A DNA stretch of 64,000 bases from Emticicia sp. BO119 (GTDB taxonomy: Bacteria > Bacteroidota > Bacteroidia > Cytophagales > Spirosomataceae). Positions within the stretch are counted from its first letter, which is position 1; each line of letters starts with the position of its first letter. The translations under genes were made by a program, and so were the position numbers. Positions 45,570 to 55,254 of this stretch are shown piece after piece. Below the pieces are notes generated by a model that was not told the origin of the DNA, did not search any database, and saw only the letters and a program-made list of their open reading frames with translations. The DNA lies in NCBI RefSeq assembly GCF_013912375.1, contig NZ_JACETV010000008.1, forward strand, positions 124,001-188,000, written 5' to 3'.

Positions 45570-45598
45570 AACATATTTTTTTAAACTCTTTATTTGTT

Positions 45599-46141
45599 TT
45601 ACTTTTTGGGTGCGTAACCCAAGCCCTTTGCAATCATTCTGCCTCTTTGGCGAAAAATTTCTGAATCTTGTATGGGGTCAATTCCCAAACCATCTAAATA
45701 GCGATTAAAAAAACAGAACGTTGCTGCTATAATCACCGTATCATGTATTTCTATATCTGTTGCCCCTAAATCTCTGGCTCTTTGTATCTGGCTTTCTGAA
45801 ACATATTTGCCGCCTTTTTGTACACTTGTAGCAATATTTAATAAAGCTTTCAGTTTATCAGAAATCGGTGCCTTTTTATAATCTTCTTTAATTTGTTCTA
45901 TTAGTACTTCGTTATCATCTAAATAACAGGCCGCCACTGCTCCGTGTACTCCTTCACATAATTGGCAATCATTCAGTTTAGATACTAAAGTACCTATAAT
46001 CTCGCGTTCGGCTTTCGTCAGTCCATCTTCAATACATAGAATTCCTTCTGTAAATGCGCCTAAATGCGGTGCAAGATGTGGGCGAAAAGCCATCAATCCT
46101 CTCATTCCTGCCGCATTGTCAGGCAATTTGATATAAGCCAT
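45599..46141 (-). CDS. AhpD-like carboxymuconolactone decarboxylase family protein, copy 2
   Basis: The 180-residue paralogue has CQLCEGVH (Cys59, Cys62, His66) and AATFCFFNRYLDGLGI, so all three conserved positions (CxxCxxxH and FCxxNRYxDGL) are kept. An additional Cys lies at about 36. It lies 17 bases after the MFS transporter gene and before copy 1, which suggests co-expression of the pair with the transporter. Substrate is unknown. Confidence 0.88.
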   Translation of the reverse strand: MAYIKLPDNAAGMRGLMAFRPHLAPHLGAFTEGILCIEDGLTKAEREIIGTLVSKLNDCQLCEGVHGAVAACYLDDNEVLIEQIKEDYKKAPISDKLKALLNIATSVQKGGKYVSESQIQRARDLGATDIEIHDTVIIAATFCFFNRYLDGLGIDPIQDSEIFRQRGRMIAKGLGYAPKK

Positions 46142-46158
46142 TGAAATTCTTTTTTGAA

Positions 46159-47412
46159 TTATGAATTAATTAGGTTTGCTTCCTTTTCTTTGCTAAAACA
46201 GGCCATGATAAAAGCCACAATAAAAGTACTCGAAAATGCAAGTAAGGCGTTTCCAAAGCCACCAAAAACAGTTACTAATGCACCTACAAAAAACACTGCC
46301 GTAGCAGTAAAGAAACGGCCGACATTAAAGCAGAAACCTGTTGCTGTTGCTCTGATAATTGTAGGAAAAAGCTCAGGTATATAGCTTGACAATGATCCTT
46401 GACTAATTCCGAAACACAGCGTCAGTAAAGCGGTTTCGACATAGATAACCGGGGTGAATGTTTTATTCGTTAAAAATAACAGACAGCTTGCTACTATCAG
46501 ACTGATAAATGTCAGCATAAGGGTTTTTCGGTTGCCTAATGTCTGAATCAGAAATCCTGATAAAATTCCTCCGGCAATACCTCCCAAGCCTAATAACATC
46601 ATTGTATTACCCCTTTCATTTTGTCCGGTTTGGCCGGCAGGCAGTAAGGTTTGCACCCAAGTAGGTAGCCACGAAAATATCCCCCAAAGGCCAATTAATA
46701 CAGCACCAAATATTATAGAGCCTTTGATCAGGTTCGGCCTATAGGAATTATCAAACAAACTACCTGATGATGTCTGCTCAACATTTTTAAGGTTTTGCCA
46801 TTTAGGAGATTCCGGTAATAATACTGCTATCAAAATGGCTATGGCTGCTGGTATCAACCCAATCCAGAAAGCATTATGCCATTCTGAGAATAGTTTGCTT
46901 AATCCACCAGATGCTACTATGCCTAATGGAAAGGCAATTGCCAGGATACCCACAAAGACAGGGCGTGTTTTCTCAATCCAAATTTCAGAAATATAAACCG
47001 TTGTTACCAGCAATACACCGCCCACACCCATACCCGTAAAAAACCGACAAGCTAACAATATATACCAGTTAGTGACAAATACAGTCAGCAAAGTGGCTAA
47101 TCCATATAATCCTGTTACTAATACCAATACTTTTTTACGACCGATTTTATCGCTTACCACCCCAAACAAAATACCACCAATCATCCAACCATATAATGAG
47201 ATTGCACTGATATATGCACCCTCCTCTCCTAAGCGTGCTTCTGAAATTTTCTCATCCAATAGCTCAGGTATAGCTACGGGCAAATAAACCGACATTAAAG
47301 TGGAAACAGTCCCCCCAAAAGCATAACTAATCAGGCACAGAATAAATGCCAGTATTCTGATATTGGATGAAAGCACTTCCTGTTTTAAGTTATTCTCCGT
47401 GATTAAGGTCAT
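46159..47412 (-). CDS. MFS transporter, proton symporter type
   Basis: The 417-residue protein has twelve predicted transmembrane helices and the MFS loop GVVSDKIGRKK after helix 2. The sequence CRFFTGMGVGGVLLVTTVYISEIW in helices 4-5 is reminiscent of aromatic-acid and sugar symporters (AAHS or SP type). A DoxX-like gene lies 20 bases upstream and an AhpD-like gene 17 bases downstream, so transport and thiol redox chemistry appear linked here. Substrate is unknown. Confidence 0.85.
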   Translation of the reverse strand: MTLITENNLKQEVLSSNIRILAFILCLISYAFGGTVSTLMSVYLPVAIPELLDEKISEARLGEEGAYISAISLYGWMIGGILFGVVSDKIGRKKVLVLVTGLYGLATLLTVFVTNWYILLACRFFTGMGVGGVLLVTTVYISEIWIEKTRPVFVGILAIAFPLGIVASGGLSKLFSEWHNAFWIGLIPAAIAILIAVLLPESPKWQNLKNVEQTSSGSLFDNSYRPNLIKGSIIFGAVLIGLWGIFSWLPTWVQTLLPAGQTGQNERGNTMMLLGLGGIAGGILSGFLIQTLGNRKTLMLTFISLIVASCLLFLTNKTFTPVIYVETALLTLCFGISQGSLSSYIPELFPTIIRATATGFCFNVGRFFTATAVFFVGALVTVFGGFGNALLAFSSTFIVAFIMACFSKEKEANLINS

Positions 47413-47432
47413 TGTTTAGGTTTATTAAAAGT

Positions 47433-48290
47433 TTATCGGGTTTTTGAAACTATAGCTTGATGCCTGAATTGACTGTGATACTTAGAGCGATAATATTCAA
47501 AAAGAATCATAGGTAGGACATAGTCACCCATGCGCTCAATTGTTTCAAAAATATCTCTGGCAGTTCCTACAATCGGGAAAAGCAACTCAAATCCTAATTT
47601 GTATAAGCATATAAATATCAATAAGCCCGGAATACGAGGTCTGAGCAAGACAAGAAAAGCCAATACAATCTCGAACATACCAAAAATCTGTAAGTTTGAG
47701 CCAGTCATCGGCAACCCGATTCCAGTCATGTTTTTAATTAAACCCGGATGGTTCATAAATACAGCCAAACCGCCATGGCCTGCTAATAGACTAAACAGGC
47801 TTAATCGGGGTATCCATTCGACCAGATAAGCTTGTTGGAGTGAAAGCGTAGCAAGTGGTTTTAGTTTAGACCACCATTTTTCGCCTACAACCGGAAATCC
47901 ATATAACAGTAAGAAAAGAATCGGCACCCCGAAATTACCAGCACGCTCAAAAAACTCTGACATCCCCATACTGGCTGACGGGCGCAACAAGGCCGTAAAG
48001 ACTGTCCAGAAAGATGCCCATAATAAGAGAACTCGGTTAGGGTAAAAAAATACAGTAAGCCCTATCAGGATATCCATTGCACCAATCAAGGGCATAAAAT
48101 TGTAGGCAATTGGTTCGTTTATAAAGAAAACTTTAAAAAATGGTAACCAACCTTTCTTCAAAACGATGCCCCAGAAACCATGTCCAACAAAGCACCCCAA
48201 TACACCCATGCGCAACCAGAAGAAAAGTTTTTCTTCAAAAGCAAGTTTTGAAGAAAAAGGATTAATGAATAGTGAATTACTTGTACTCAT
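47433..48290 (-). CDS. DoxX-like integral membrane protein
   Basis: The 285-residue protein has about seven hydrophobic helices, with LRMGVLGCFVGHGFWGIVLK in the first and GNFGVPILFLLLYGFP in the middle. The first helix motif GxxFxxHGxxG resembles the DoxX/TQO family, which includes thiosulfate:quinone oxidoreductase subunits and other quinone-linked membrane proteins. I started at MSTSNSLFINPF; an upstream ATG adds 12 residues. It lies before the MFS gene, separated by 20 bases. Function is unknown. Confidence 0.65.
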   Translation of the reverse strand: MSTSNSLFINPFSSKLAFEEKLFFWLRMGVLGCFVGHGFWGIVLKKGWLPFFKVFFINEPIAYNFMPLIGAMDILIGLTVFFYPNRVLLLWASFWTVFTALLRPSASMGMSEFFERAGNFGVPILFLLLYGFPVVGEKWWSKLKPLATLSLQQAYLVEWIPRLSLFSLLAGHGGLAVFMNHPGLIKNMTGIGLPMTGSNLQIFGMFEIVLAFLVLLRPRIPGLLIFICLYKLGFELLFPIVGTARDIFETIERMGDYVLPMILFEYYRSKYHSQFRHQAIVSKTR

Positions 48291-48444
48291 ACTCTTTAAT
48301 TTATATAGTGTTTTTATAAACTCCAACTCCTCTTTTTATTACTGAGTTTAGTTATACAAAAATCTAAATGTTTTTACTTTATAAAAAATTTAAAGGCCAA
48401 TTATTACTATTTATTAAGTCTTCATTTTCAAGCTATTAGAGTAT

Positions 48445-48482
48445 AACAGGCAAAATTAGTCACAGCATAATTAATGCCTGTT
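48445..48482 (-). terminator. Possible terminator after the large TonB receptor gene
   Basis: AACAGGCA (48445-48452) and TGCCTGTT (48475-48482) form an 8-bp stem with a 22-base loop, 10 bases past the receptor stop codon. The T-run is on the plus side, so function on the minus strand is doubtful. Confidence 0.3.
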
Positions 48483-48491
48483 TTTCGTTAA

Positions 48492-51260
48492 CTATCGTAA
48501 TAATTCATCAAAGTTCAAACTTACATAGTACAAACCACCAACAGCAGGAGAGCCGTAAGCTTGTACAATGTACTGATTAGTCAGATTTGATGCGCCAACC
48601 TTGATAATAGATCTGATAACTGGCACTTTATAACTTACCTGTGCATCTAATAAACTATAAGCATTGATTCGACCCGGGAAATTAGAAGTAAATGTACCGT
48701 ACCAATCAAAAGCACTTTGCCAGTGCCATGCTATACTAAAGCCTAATTTATCAGTCAATTTCGAATTGCTCAACACTACATTAGTTTTCCAGGTTGGTGT
48801 ATTAAATGCCGGAATATTACTTGGATTTGCATCCATCAGATTGAAATCAATCCAGGTTATATTGGTATTCAATCGGTAGCTCTCAGGAAATAAATAAGAA
48901 AGCCCGGCACTTACCCCCTGAATAGAAACCTTATCTCTTGCATTTGTATATAATTGAAATGCCTGAGTTTTACCACCTAAAATATCTGCTGCTGCGGACG
49001 GATTAATTGACCCATCTGGCAAAAGAACAGGGTTATCAGGACGGATAACTACAGTATTGATGATAAAATCTTTATACTGGCTGTAGTAATAATTAATATC
49101 AAATAATAGCTTCTGGTTGAATACACCTTTATAACCAATCTCAAGGCTTTGTACCTTTTCAGGCTGAATATAAGGCACATTAGATTTCACCAGTTTGTCT
49201 TTATGATTCGCAATAGCTGTCTGTGGCGGAACACCCTGTGCCAATTGCGCCCCTGCAGCACCACCAAATGCACTTACAGAAGCGACAGTAAAAGAGTTTT
49301 CATAGGCACCCATACCTACAGAGTTTACGGGAGCACCACCTAAGATAATGATTGGTCCAACATTCAGCTTAATGTATTGGTCGCCAATTACAGGGTTACG
49401 GAAGCCTGTCTGATAAGAAGCTCTGATGTGATGATTATCATTAGGAGAAAAAACTGCTGAAGCTCTTGGAGTAAAACGGCCGTCAAAATTTTCATTTTTG
49501 TCATAACGTCCAGACAAGGTTATTTTCAATTTATTATTCGCTAAAGATTTTGAGGCCTGAATAAACGCCCCATACTCATCATTTGTCAGATTTTTATCTT
49601 TATCATCAAATAGTGTTCCTTGTGTATCTAAGTAATATCTTCTGTAGTTGGCACCAACTTGTATATTAACCATTTTAAACAATTGGCTGAAATCATACAT
49701 ACCTTCAATATGTTTCAATCCACAACGACTGAAAATACCCGCACCGCTTAACCCTTGTGTTTTAATTAACTGCTCTTTGGCAGCATCGAATGCTGATGTA
49801 CCAGGTAGTAATCTTCCCTGGTCGGCAAAGGTCCGGGCTATTGTATGATCTTGCCCTGTTATGCCATTAATCGTTCCGTTATAGGCCGCCGTATAGCGCT
49901 GGAACCAGGTAGCATCTGCCTGCGCAGGAGCAACAGTATTACCATCAAGACCTTTTACCCACATTCGGTTAATCAATTGGCCTAACGAACGGCTATTATA
50001 TGAATCCTGCGAGTCTTCCTGATTTGAATACGCTCTTACATAGAAATTGCTTCCTTTTAATTCCAGGCGATGCTGCATCATGTGGAAATTATTGATTACA
50101 AACCGACTACTACCTGTATATTGCGCAATACCCTCACTATAATTTGCCTGATAATTTGCTTCAAGATTATCGGTAATGCGATAGTACACTGAGCCGTTTA
50201 ATTTAAGGCTATAAACACCGTATTGTGCTAAATCTTTCTCTTCATAACCAGTTCTTGATACGCGACCAATACCTGCAATAGTTTGTGCTACTTCATCGCC
50301 ATAGATATTCAATGAATTTTTGCCGGGGTTGTCAGGACCACGGCTTCCCGCAGCTGTATTCGGGTCAACATCAGTATAGTCATTGGCATACCAGTCTGTA
50401 CCTTTGAGATAAGCCACATTTGCTTTAAAAGCGAAACGGTTGTTAAATGCTTTAGCGTATCTTAAAGCCAAATCATATACAGGTTTCGCACCAAGACTTG
50501 TTCCATCGTTCAGGTGATTCACACCCAATTTGGCCTGCGCACTTAATCCCTGGTAATCGAACGGATTTTTGCTTCGAATCTGCAACATACCATTGAAAGC
50601 AATAGGACCGTAAAGCGCAGAGGCAGCACCTGGAATTAACTCGACACTTTCAACATCAATATCGTGCGGGCCGAAAAGGTTGCCCATTGTAAAACCTAAG
50701 CCTGCCGACTGGTTATCAACCCCATCTACCAATTGGAGGAAACGGCTGTTTCCGGTAGTGTTAAATCCACGGGTATTGATTTGTTTATAAGTAAGACTAC
50801 TGGTTACCATATCCAGCGATTTCATATTAAGCAAAGCATCATAGAAATTAGGAGAAGGGCTTTGCTGAATACTTCTTGCATCCATCTTCTCTATGCTTAC
50901 AGGCGAACGTAAGATACTTTCCTCAATTCTTGAAGCAGATACAACCACTTGATTCAGGTCTTCCGAACCTGCCTTCAAGGAAATATTTAATAATGAGGTT
51001 TCACTATTCACAACTATTTCCTGACGCTCGTAGCCGATCATTGATACTACTAAAATGACAGGAAGTGTGGTGTTCAACTCAAAATTACCTTCAGTGTTAG
51101 TGATGGTTCCTGCTACTTTTCCTTTAATAGCTATAGAAGCCCCAACTAATGGTTTTTGCGTTTCAATGTCCGAGACTTTGCCTCTAACCAAAGTTTTCTG
51201 GGCAAAAACTCCACTTGAAACAAAAAATAAGAAACTAATATATGGAAAGATTTTTTTCAT
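48492..51260 (-). CDS. TonB-dependent receptor with CarboxypepD-like N-terminal domain
   Basis: The 922-residue receptor has a signal peptide (about 1-20, SGVFAQ) and a carboxypeptidase-regulatory-like domain (about 22-105, LVRGKVSDIETQKPLVGASI...TNTEGNFELNT). The plug has LLNMKSLDMVTSSLTYKQIN, TRGFNTTGNSRFLQLVDGVD and VELIPGAASALYGPIAFNGML. The long beta barrel ends in YYVSLNFDELLR. It is not clearly SusC-type: no SusD-like partner is adjacent. It lies between AhpD-like copies 3/4 and the DoxX-MFS genes, all on one strand. Substrate is unknown but probably an organic ligand. Confidence 0.85.
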   Translation of the reverse strand: MKKIFPYISFLFFVSSGVFAQKTLVRGKVSDIETQKPLVGASIAIKGKVAGTITNTEGNFELNTTLPVILVVSMIGYERQEIVVNSETSLLNISLKAGSEDLNQVVVSASRIEESILRSPVSIEKMDARSIQQSPSPNFYDALLNMKSLDMVTSSLTYKQINTRGFNTTGNSRFLQLVDGVDNQSAGLGFTMGNLFGPHDIDVESVELIPGAASALYGPIAFNGMLQIRSKNPFDYQGLSAQAKLGVNHLNDGTSLGAKPVYDLALRYAKAFNNRFAFKANVAYLKGTDWYANDYTDVDPNTAAGSRGPDNPGKNSLNIYGDEVAQTIAGIGRVSRTGYEEKDLAQYGVYSLKLNGSVYYRITDNLEANYQANYSEGIAQYTGSSRFVINNFHMMQHRLELKGSNFYVRAYSNQEDSQDSYNSRSLGQLINRMWVKGLDGNTVAPAQADATWFQRYTAAYNGTINGITGQDHTIARTFADQGRLLPGTSAFDAAKEQLIKTQGLSGAGIFSRCGLKHIEGMYDFSQLFKMVNIQVGANYRRYYLDTQGTLFDDKDKNLTNDEYGAFIQASKSLANNKLKITLSGRYDKNENFDGRFTPRASAVFSPNDNHHIRASYQTGFRNPVIGDQYIKLNVGPIIILGGAPVNSVGMGAYENSFTVASVSAFGGAAGAQLAQGVPPQTAIANHKDKLVKSNVPYIQPEKVQSLEIGYKGVFNQKLLFDINYYYSQYKDFIINTVVIRPDNPVLLPDGSINPSAAADILGGKTQAFQLYTNARDKVSIQGVSAGLSYLFPESYRLNTNITWIDFNLMDANPSNIPAFNTPTWKTNVVLSNSKLTDKLGFSIAWHWQSAFDWYGTFTSNFPGRINAYSLLDAQVSYKVPVIRSIIKVGASNLTNQYIVQAYGSPAVGGLYYVSLNFDELLR

Positions 51261-51309
51261 CAGAATTATTCAGGTTAATACTCGAGTGATAATGATTTTA
51301 ATACTCCGT

Positions 51310-51873
51310 TTAACTATTCTTCAGGTGATCATAGCCTTGTGGTAATCGTGTGTACCCATGATTGACGATTCTTTCACCTAAATACTGATAAAATGAGGAG
51401 TCATCAGGTGTAACGCTCGCCAAGCCATCAACATAGCGGTTATATAAACAGAAAAGCGCAGCAATCAATACAGTATCATGAATCTCTATATCTGTTGCAC
51501 CTTGTGCTTTAGCATTAGTTATGGCTTCAGGCGAAACACTTTTTCCACTTTTTTGTACCATTTTAGCAATTGTCAGCAAGGCTTTCATTTTATCACTGAC
51601 TGGCGCATTGTCTAAATCATATTTTACCATTTCACAGGTTTCTGACTCTCCTAATAATAAATCAGCAGCGGCTGTATGAGCCGAGGTACAGAATCTGCAC
51701 TCATTGTTATGTGAGACTACGGTGGCTATTAACTCTCTTTCGCCTTGTGTCAGAGAATTGTCACCTCTTAATAAGATTTGTGTCAGTTCGCGAATAGGAG
51801 CTGCTGTATTCTGACTGAATTCTAATAATCCGGTAATGCCGGGTAAATGGTCAGGAAGTGATATATGAGGCAT
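51310..51873 (-). CDS. AhpD-like carboxymuconolactone decarboxylase family protein, copy 3
   Basis: The 187-residue protein is the most divergent of four paralogues. It keeps CRFCTSAH (Cys59, Cys62, His66) and AALFCLYNRYVDGLAS, but starts MPHISLPDHLPG rather than MAYIKLP. I started at the ATG at 51873; an ATG 11 codons upstream adds no recognisable sequence. It lies 49 bases before the TonB receptor ATG and 97 bases after copy 4, all on the same strand. Confidence 0.85.
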   Translation of the reverse strand: MPHISLPDHLPGITGLLEFSQNTAAPIRELTQILLRGDNSLTQGERELIATVVSHNNECRFCTSAHTAAADLLLGESETCEMVKYDLDNAPVSDKMKALLTIAKMVQKSGKSVSPEAITNAKAQGATDIEIHDTVLIAALFCLYNRYVDGLASVTPDDSSFYQYLGERIVNHGYTRLPQGYDHLKNS

Positions 51874-51970
51874 AATTTTGGACAATAGAAATCCTGTATT
51901 GGTCAATCTTGGCCAATTTGAGTGATGTTATAAATAAAAACAGGGAAAGTTAACAGAATGAATCTGCTAC

Positions 51971-52513
51971 TTAGCGAGTGCGATTATAACCTAAAAAGGC
52001 CATTTTCTCACCCATTTCACGATAAGCCTCGTTTTCTTCCGGAGCCCACGTGCCTAAGCCATCAACATAGCGATTAAACATACAGAATGCTGCTGCAATC
52101 AACACCGAATCATGAATTTCTTCATCGGTAGCACCTTCGCTGCTGGCAGCCTCAATATCTGCTGCCTGCACATATTTTCCGCCTTTTTGTACTTTTGCGG
52201 CAATGTTAAGCAAGGTTCTCAGCTTAGGTGAAATGTCTGTTTGAGCAAAATTCATTTTGATGTCATCAATTATCGATAAATCACAGGCTAAATGTGCCGC
52301 TGCCGCTGCTCCATGAGAAGTATGGCAAAAATGGCAATCATTCAGGTGCGAAACGTAAGAGGCAATCAATTCCCGTTCACCACTCGTCAGCGTAGACGGG
52401 CTTCGCAACAAAGTTTCCGCTAAATTCAACAGCGGTACGGCTGTACGAGGATTATTGGCGAGAAGGCCCGAGATACCCGGGAGTTCCTCATTCAACAATT
52501 TGATATAAGCCAT
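51971..52513 (-). CDS. AhpD-like carboxymuconolactone decarboxylase family protein, copy 4
   Basis: The 180-residue paralogue has CHFCHTSH (Cys60, Cys63, His67) and AAFCMFNRYVDGLGTW, the latter identical to the same segment in copy 1. It starts MAYIKLLNEE. The ATG is two bases after the stop of the outer-membrane protein gene, which shows tight coupling between an outer-membrane protein and this redox protein. Confidence 0.88.
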   Translation of the reverse strand: MAYIKLLNEELPGISGLLANNPRTAVPLLNLAETLLRSPSTLTSGERELIASYVSHLNDCHFCHTSHGAAAAAHLACDLSIIDDIKMNFAQTDISPKLRTLLNIAAKVQKGGKYVQAADIEAASSEGATDEEIHDSVLIAAAFCMFNRYVDGLGTWAPEENEAYREMGEKMAFLGYNRTR

Positions 52514-52515
52514 AA

Positions 52516-53586
52516 TCAGAAACGGTAGGCATAAGTTGCTGAGATCAGATAGTCAGCAAATGCGGCATCGCCGTGTTTTTTGCCTGTGGGGTCTTGCATA
52601 TCACTCCACGATTTAATGCGATTACGAACGACTGCGTACGGCACAGCAAATACAAAAGAATGATGGTGTGTATTGAGCAATAAACTTGGTTCTACTGAAA
52701 CAATATAACCCGGACGACGATTGCCTTCGCTGCTACCTATTCTATCAATAGCTGGTAGCCCCTCTACTCTACCGCCCAAAGCAAAAGAGATTCCGCTTTT
52801 AGGTATAATGGCATAGCTTAAACCTACCCTGCCGGCAAATTGATCTGGTACTGAAAAATTGGTGGCCGGATTTACTACTTTAGGGCTGAACATATAGAAA
52901 CCATTAAAATAGACCGATGCATTTTTGAATATAGACTGATACCCTTGAAGCTCAACGCTATATCCCCAGCCACTATCACCTAATTGCATGGATTGGTCAA
53001 GTGCTTTACGCTGAATATATTCCTTTTTGTTTTTGTCTAATTTATGAAAATCTCCCTGCACGTTGGCATCACCAGTTGGAGCCTTAACACCCACACCTAT
53101 AGCAATGTTACCTTTCAGGTGAGTGGCTGGGTTTAACAACCAATAGGTAGTTGAAAGACGCATATCACCTACACCTTTTGAGTATGTATGGAAACGCTTC
53201 TGCTCAGGATTAGTCTCAATCGAATTACCATAATGCTCATATAAAGAAGAGCGGTCATTATCCAGATATGGGATATTTAAAGCAAAACTTATACGGGGGT
53301 TTACGGCATAGCTTAACCCAAAATCAAAAGCATGTGAATTATTGATAACCTGAGTCCCGTTTTCGATACGTTCTTTTTGCTCTTCTGTTCCAACAAAGTG
53401 GCGGAACGAGTGAAGATAACGGTAAGACGCTGTAAACTGAAATTGTCCACCTTTCATCATTGATGCCGGACTATTGGGATTACCAGTAGCCGAAGCCATG
53501 TGACGAACAGCAATACAACCCTGAGAATAAGCATTTATTGCTCCCATTAGCATTGCTATTAAAAAGAAAGAATATATTTTTTTCAT
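52516..53586 (-). CDS. Outer-membrane beta-barrel transporter-like protein
   Basis: The 356-residue protein has a signal peptide (about 1-21, AYSQG) and alternating beta strands (GQFQFTASYRYLHSFRHF, FDFGLSYAVNPRISFALNIPY, GVGDMRLSTTYWL). It ends in SATYAYRF, a typical barrel C-terminus. It resembles the loosely defined transporter family of Bacteroidota and Proteobacteria outer-membrane proteins. It lies between the haloperoxidase gene and AhpD-like copy 4 (two-base gap). Substrate is unknown. Confidence 0.65.
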   Translation of the reverse strand: MKKIYSFFLIAMLMGAINAYSQGCIAVRHMASATGNPNSPASMMKGGQFQFTASYRYLHSFRHFVGTEEQKERIENGTQVINNSHAFDFGLSYAVNPRISFALNIPYLDNDRSSLYEHYGNSIETNPEQKRFHTYSKGVGDMRLSTTYWLLNPATHLKGNIAIGVGVKAPTGDANVQGDFHKLDKNKKEYIQRKALDQSMQLGDSGWGYSVELQGYQSIFKNASVYFNGFYMFSPKVVNPATNFSVPDQFAGRVGLSYAIIPKSGISFALGGRVEGLPAIDRIGSSEGNRRPGYIVSVEPSLLLNTHHHSFVFAVPYAVVRNRIKSWSDMQDPTGKKHGDAAFADYLISATYAYRF

Positions 53587-53640
53587 TGTTAATACGTTTG
53601 AAAGAAAATGTAAATAGATTTTAAATCAATTCCAGAGGTC

Positions 53641-55179
53641 TTATAGACCCGAGCCATCGGCCTTACCGCGAGCTATGGCATATTGACCGATTTTTTCTCC
53701 ATGCTCCAACCCTGTCTGGGCGTCAAACCGGTAGTGAATCAGACCATAGACTCTTGAATTAGATGCCTCTAATGCCATAGCTTTTAGCTTCTCTGCTTCT
53801 GATGGAAAAATAGCACCTAATACAGTAGCTGCCGCACTTGAGAAAGTTGAATGACCTGAAGTATATGATTGAAAATTTGGTAATCCTACAGAGGTTTTCA
53901 AACCAAATTGCTGAGGGCGAGGATAATAATAATAGTTCTTGGTATCCCAGCAAGCAATTCCGGCATCCATTTCGGCAGTTCCTAAAAGAGCTAACGTACG
54001 TGCAGTTGCCAGTTCACTATATTTGTTTTTAAAGCATAAATTAGCCGCCGCTCTGTGCCAATGCCCAGGAGGAGTATAACTTCCTGCCCCATCAGACCAA
54101 TAATTGGCTATCCGGGCCTGCTCACGTGTTTGTCCTTTATCAATCTTTTTCAATTCATCAAGATCCTTGTTGAATTCATCACTATCCAAAGCAGGAGGTG
54201 GGCCAGGACGCATGGCAATCATCGTTGCTCTATCAAAATTCCAGGTCTGTACAGTACCATAATTTGGAAGCATAGGTGGGCGGGCAGGAAATTCCTGACT
54301 TAACCATTCTGATTTTAAACCCATAGCTTTGGCATTTGCGATGGCTGCAGCATTGACTGTCTGATTGTTAGAAGCACTCATACCATCAGCTTTTGCTCTA
54401 CCCATTACTTTGGCCGCAACCGCTTTCCCTAATGCATCGCCTGCTGCAATATCAGAATCCACATTCATTCCACCCCAGATACGGGCATTTTTTGCTTCAG
54501 CCAGCTTAGCGTCTAAAAGTGGTACTTCGCCCGGAAACATAGCTACTAAAACAGTATATGAGGCAGCTGCCACAACTGCATCTTCTGATGGATACGATGG
54601 CAGGTCAGAAACCGGTAATAAGGCAGAAACCGAAGCATCGTTTTTAGAAGGTGCTTTACGGCTATACTTATACTTATAATTCCAGGCAGCAACTAAGGCA
54701 TCATATTGAGCTACGCTCAGATACGCCAAAGCACGGGCTACATATGGTGGGTTGGCAAATGGAAATTTAGGGTCTGCCAATGGATTAGCCGCATCAGGAG
54801 CTGGATATTTGCCTTCTGCATTAGAAGCAGGAGGGATATTATAGCGTGCTGATAATTCGCGGGCTATCTCATTCCAGCGATATACGGCGCCAGCACCCCA
54901 ATATGCTACTGCTTTTTTGTTTTCTGGAGTAATGGTAGAAATGGTAGTTTTTAGCTTGGTAATCTCTGCCTGATACTCTACAGAATTAGTCGCTTTAGGC
55001 TCTGCAACGGGAACTTCGTCTGAACCGGCTAAAATATATGTTTTCCATGTGCCCCCTTTTTCATCTAATTTGGCAGGAATATAAGCCTCTTTTAGTGGCT
55101 CTTCCAGCTCTTTGTTACAAGATGAAACAAAAACGCTCAATGCTGCAAGAAGGATCAGTGATAAATGTATCTTTTTCAT
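53641..55179 (-). CDS. Vanadium-dependent haloperoxidase / PAP2-family lipoprotein (intact active site)
   Basis: The 512-residue protein has a lipoprotein signal (VSSC, Cys21), so it is exported and anchored. All three vanadate/phosphate motifs are present: KX6RP as KNYYYYPRP (near 414), SGH in YTSGHST (near 438) and SRX5HX3D as SRVYGLIHYRFD (near 474-485). The family includes vanadium chloroperoxidases/bromoperoxidases, which oxidise halide with hydrogen peroxide, and acid phosphatases of the same fold. The sequence alone cannot tell these apart. The gene lies between two outer-membrane protein genes and upstream of AhpD-like genes, so a peroxide-linked role is plausible. Confidence 0.85.
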   Translation of the reverse strand: MKKIHLSLILLAALSVFVSSCNKELEEPLKEAYIPAKLDEKGGTWKTYILAGSDEVPVAEPKATNSVEYQAEITKLKTTISTITPENKKAVAYWGAGAVYRWNEIARELSARYNIPPASNAEGKYPAPDAANPLADPKFPFANPPYVARALAYLSVAQYDALVAAWNYKYKYSRKAPSKNDASVSALLPVSDLPSYPSEDAVVAAASYTVLVAMFPGEVPLLDAKLAEAKNARIWGGMNVDSDIAAGDALGKAVAAKVMGRAKADGMSASNNQTVNAAAIANAKAMGLKSEWLSQEFPARPPMLPNYGTVQTWNFDRATMIAMRPGPPPALDSDEFNKDLDELKKIDKGQTREQARIANYWSDGAGSYTPPGHWHRAAANLCFKNKYSELATARTLALLGTAEMDAGIACWDTKNYYYYPRPQQFGLKTSVGLPNFQSYTSGHSTFSSAAATVLGAIFPSEAEKLKAMALEASNSRVYGLIHYRFDAQTGLEHGEKIGQYAIARGKADGSGL

Positions 55180-55254
55180 ATTACGGCCCCTTGTTCGATT
55201 AATGAACTGCTTGGGGAAGCATATTTTCTGTGATTAATCTTTTCTACAATTTTA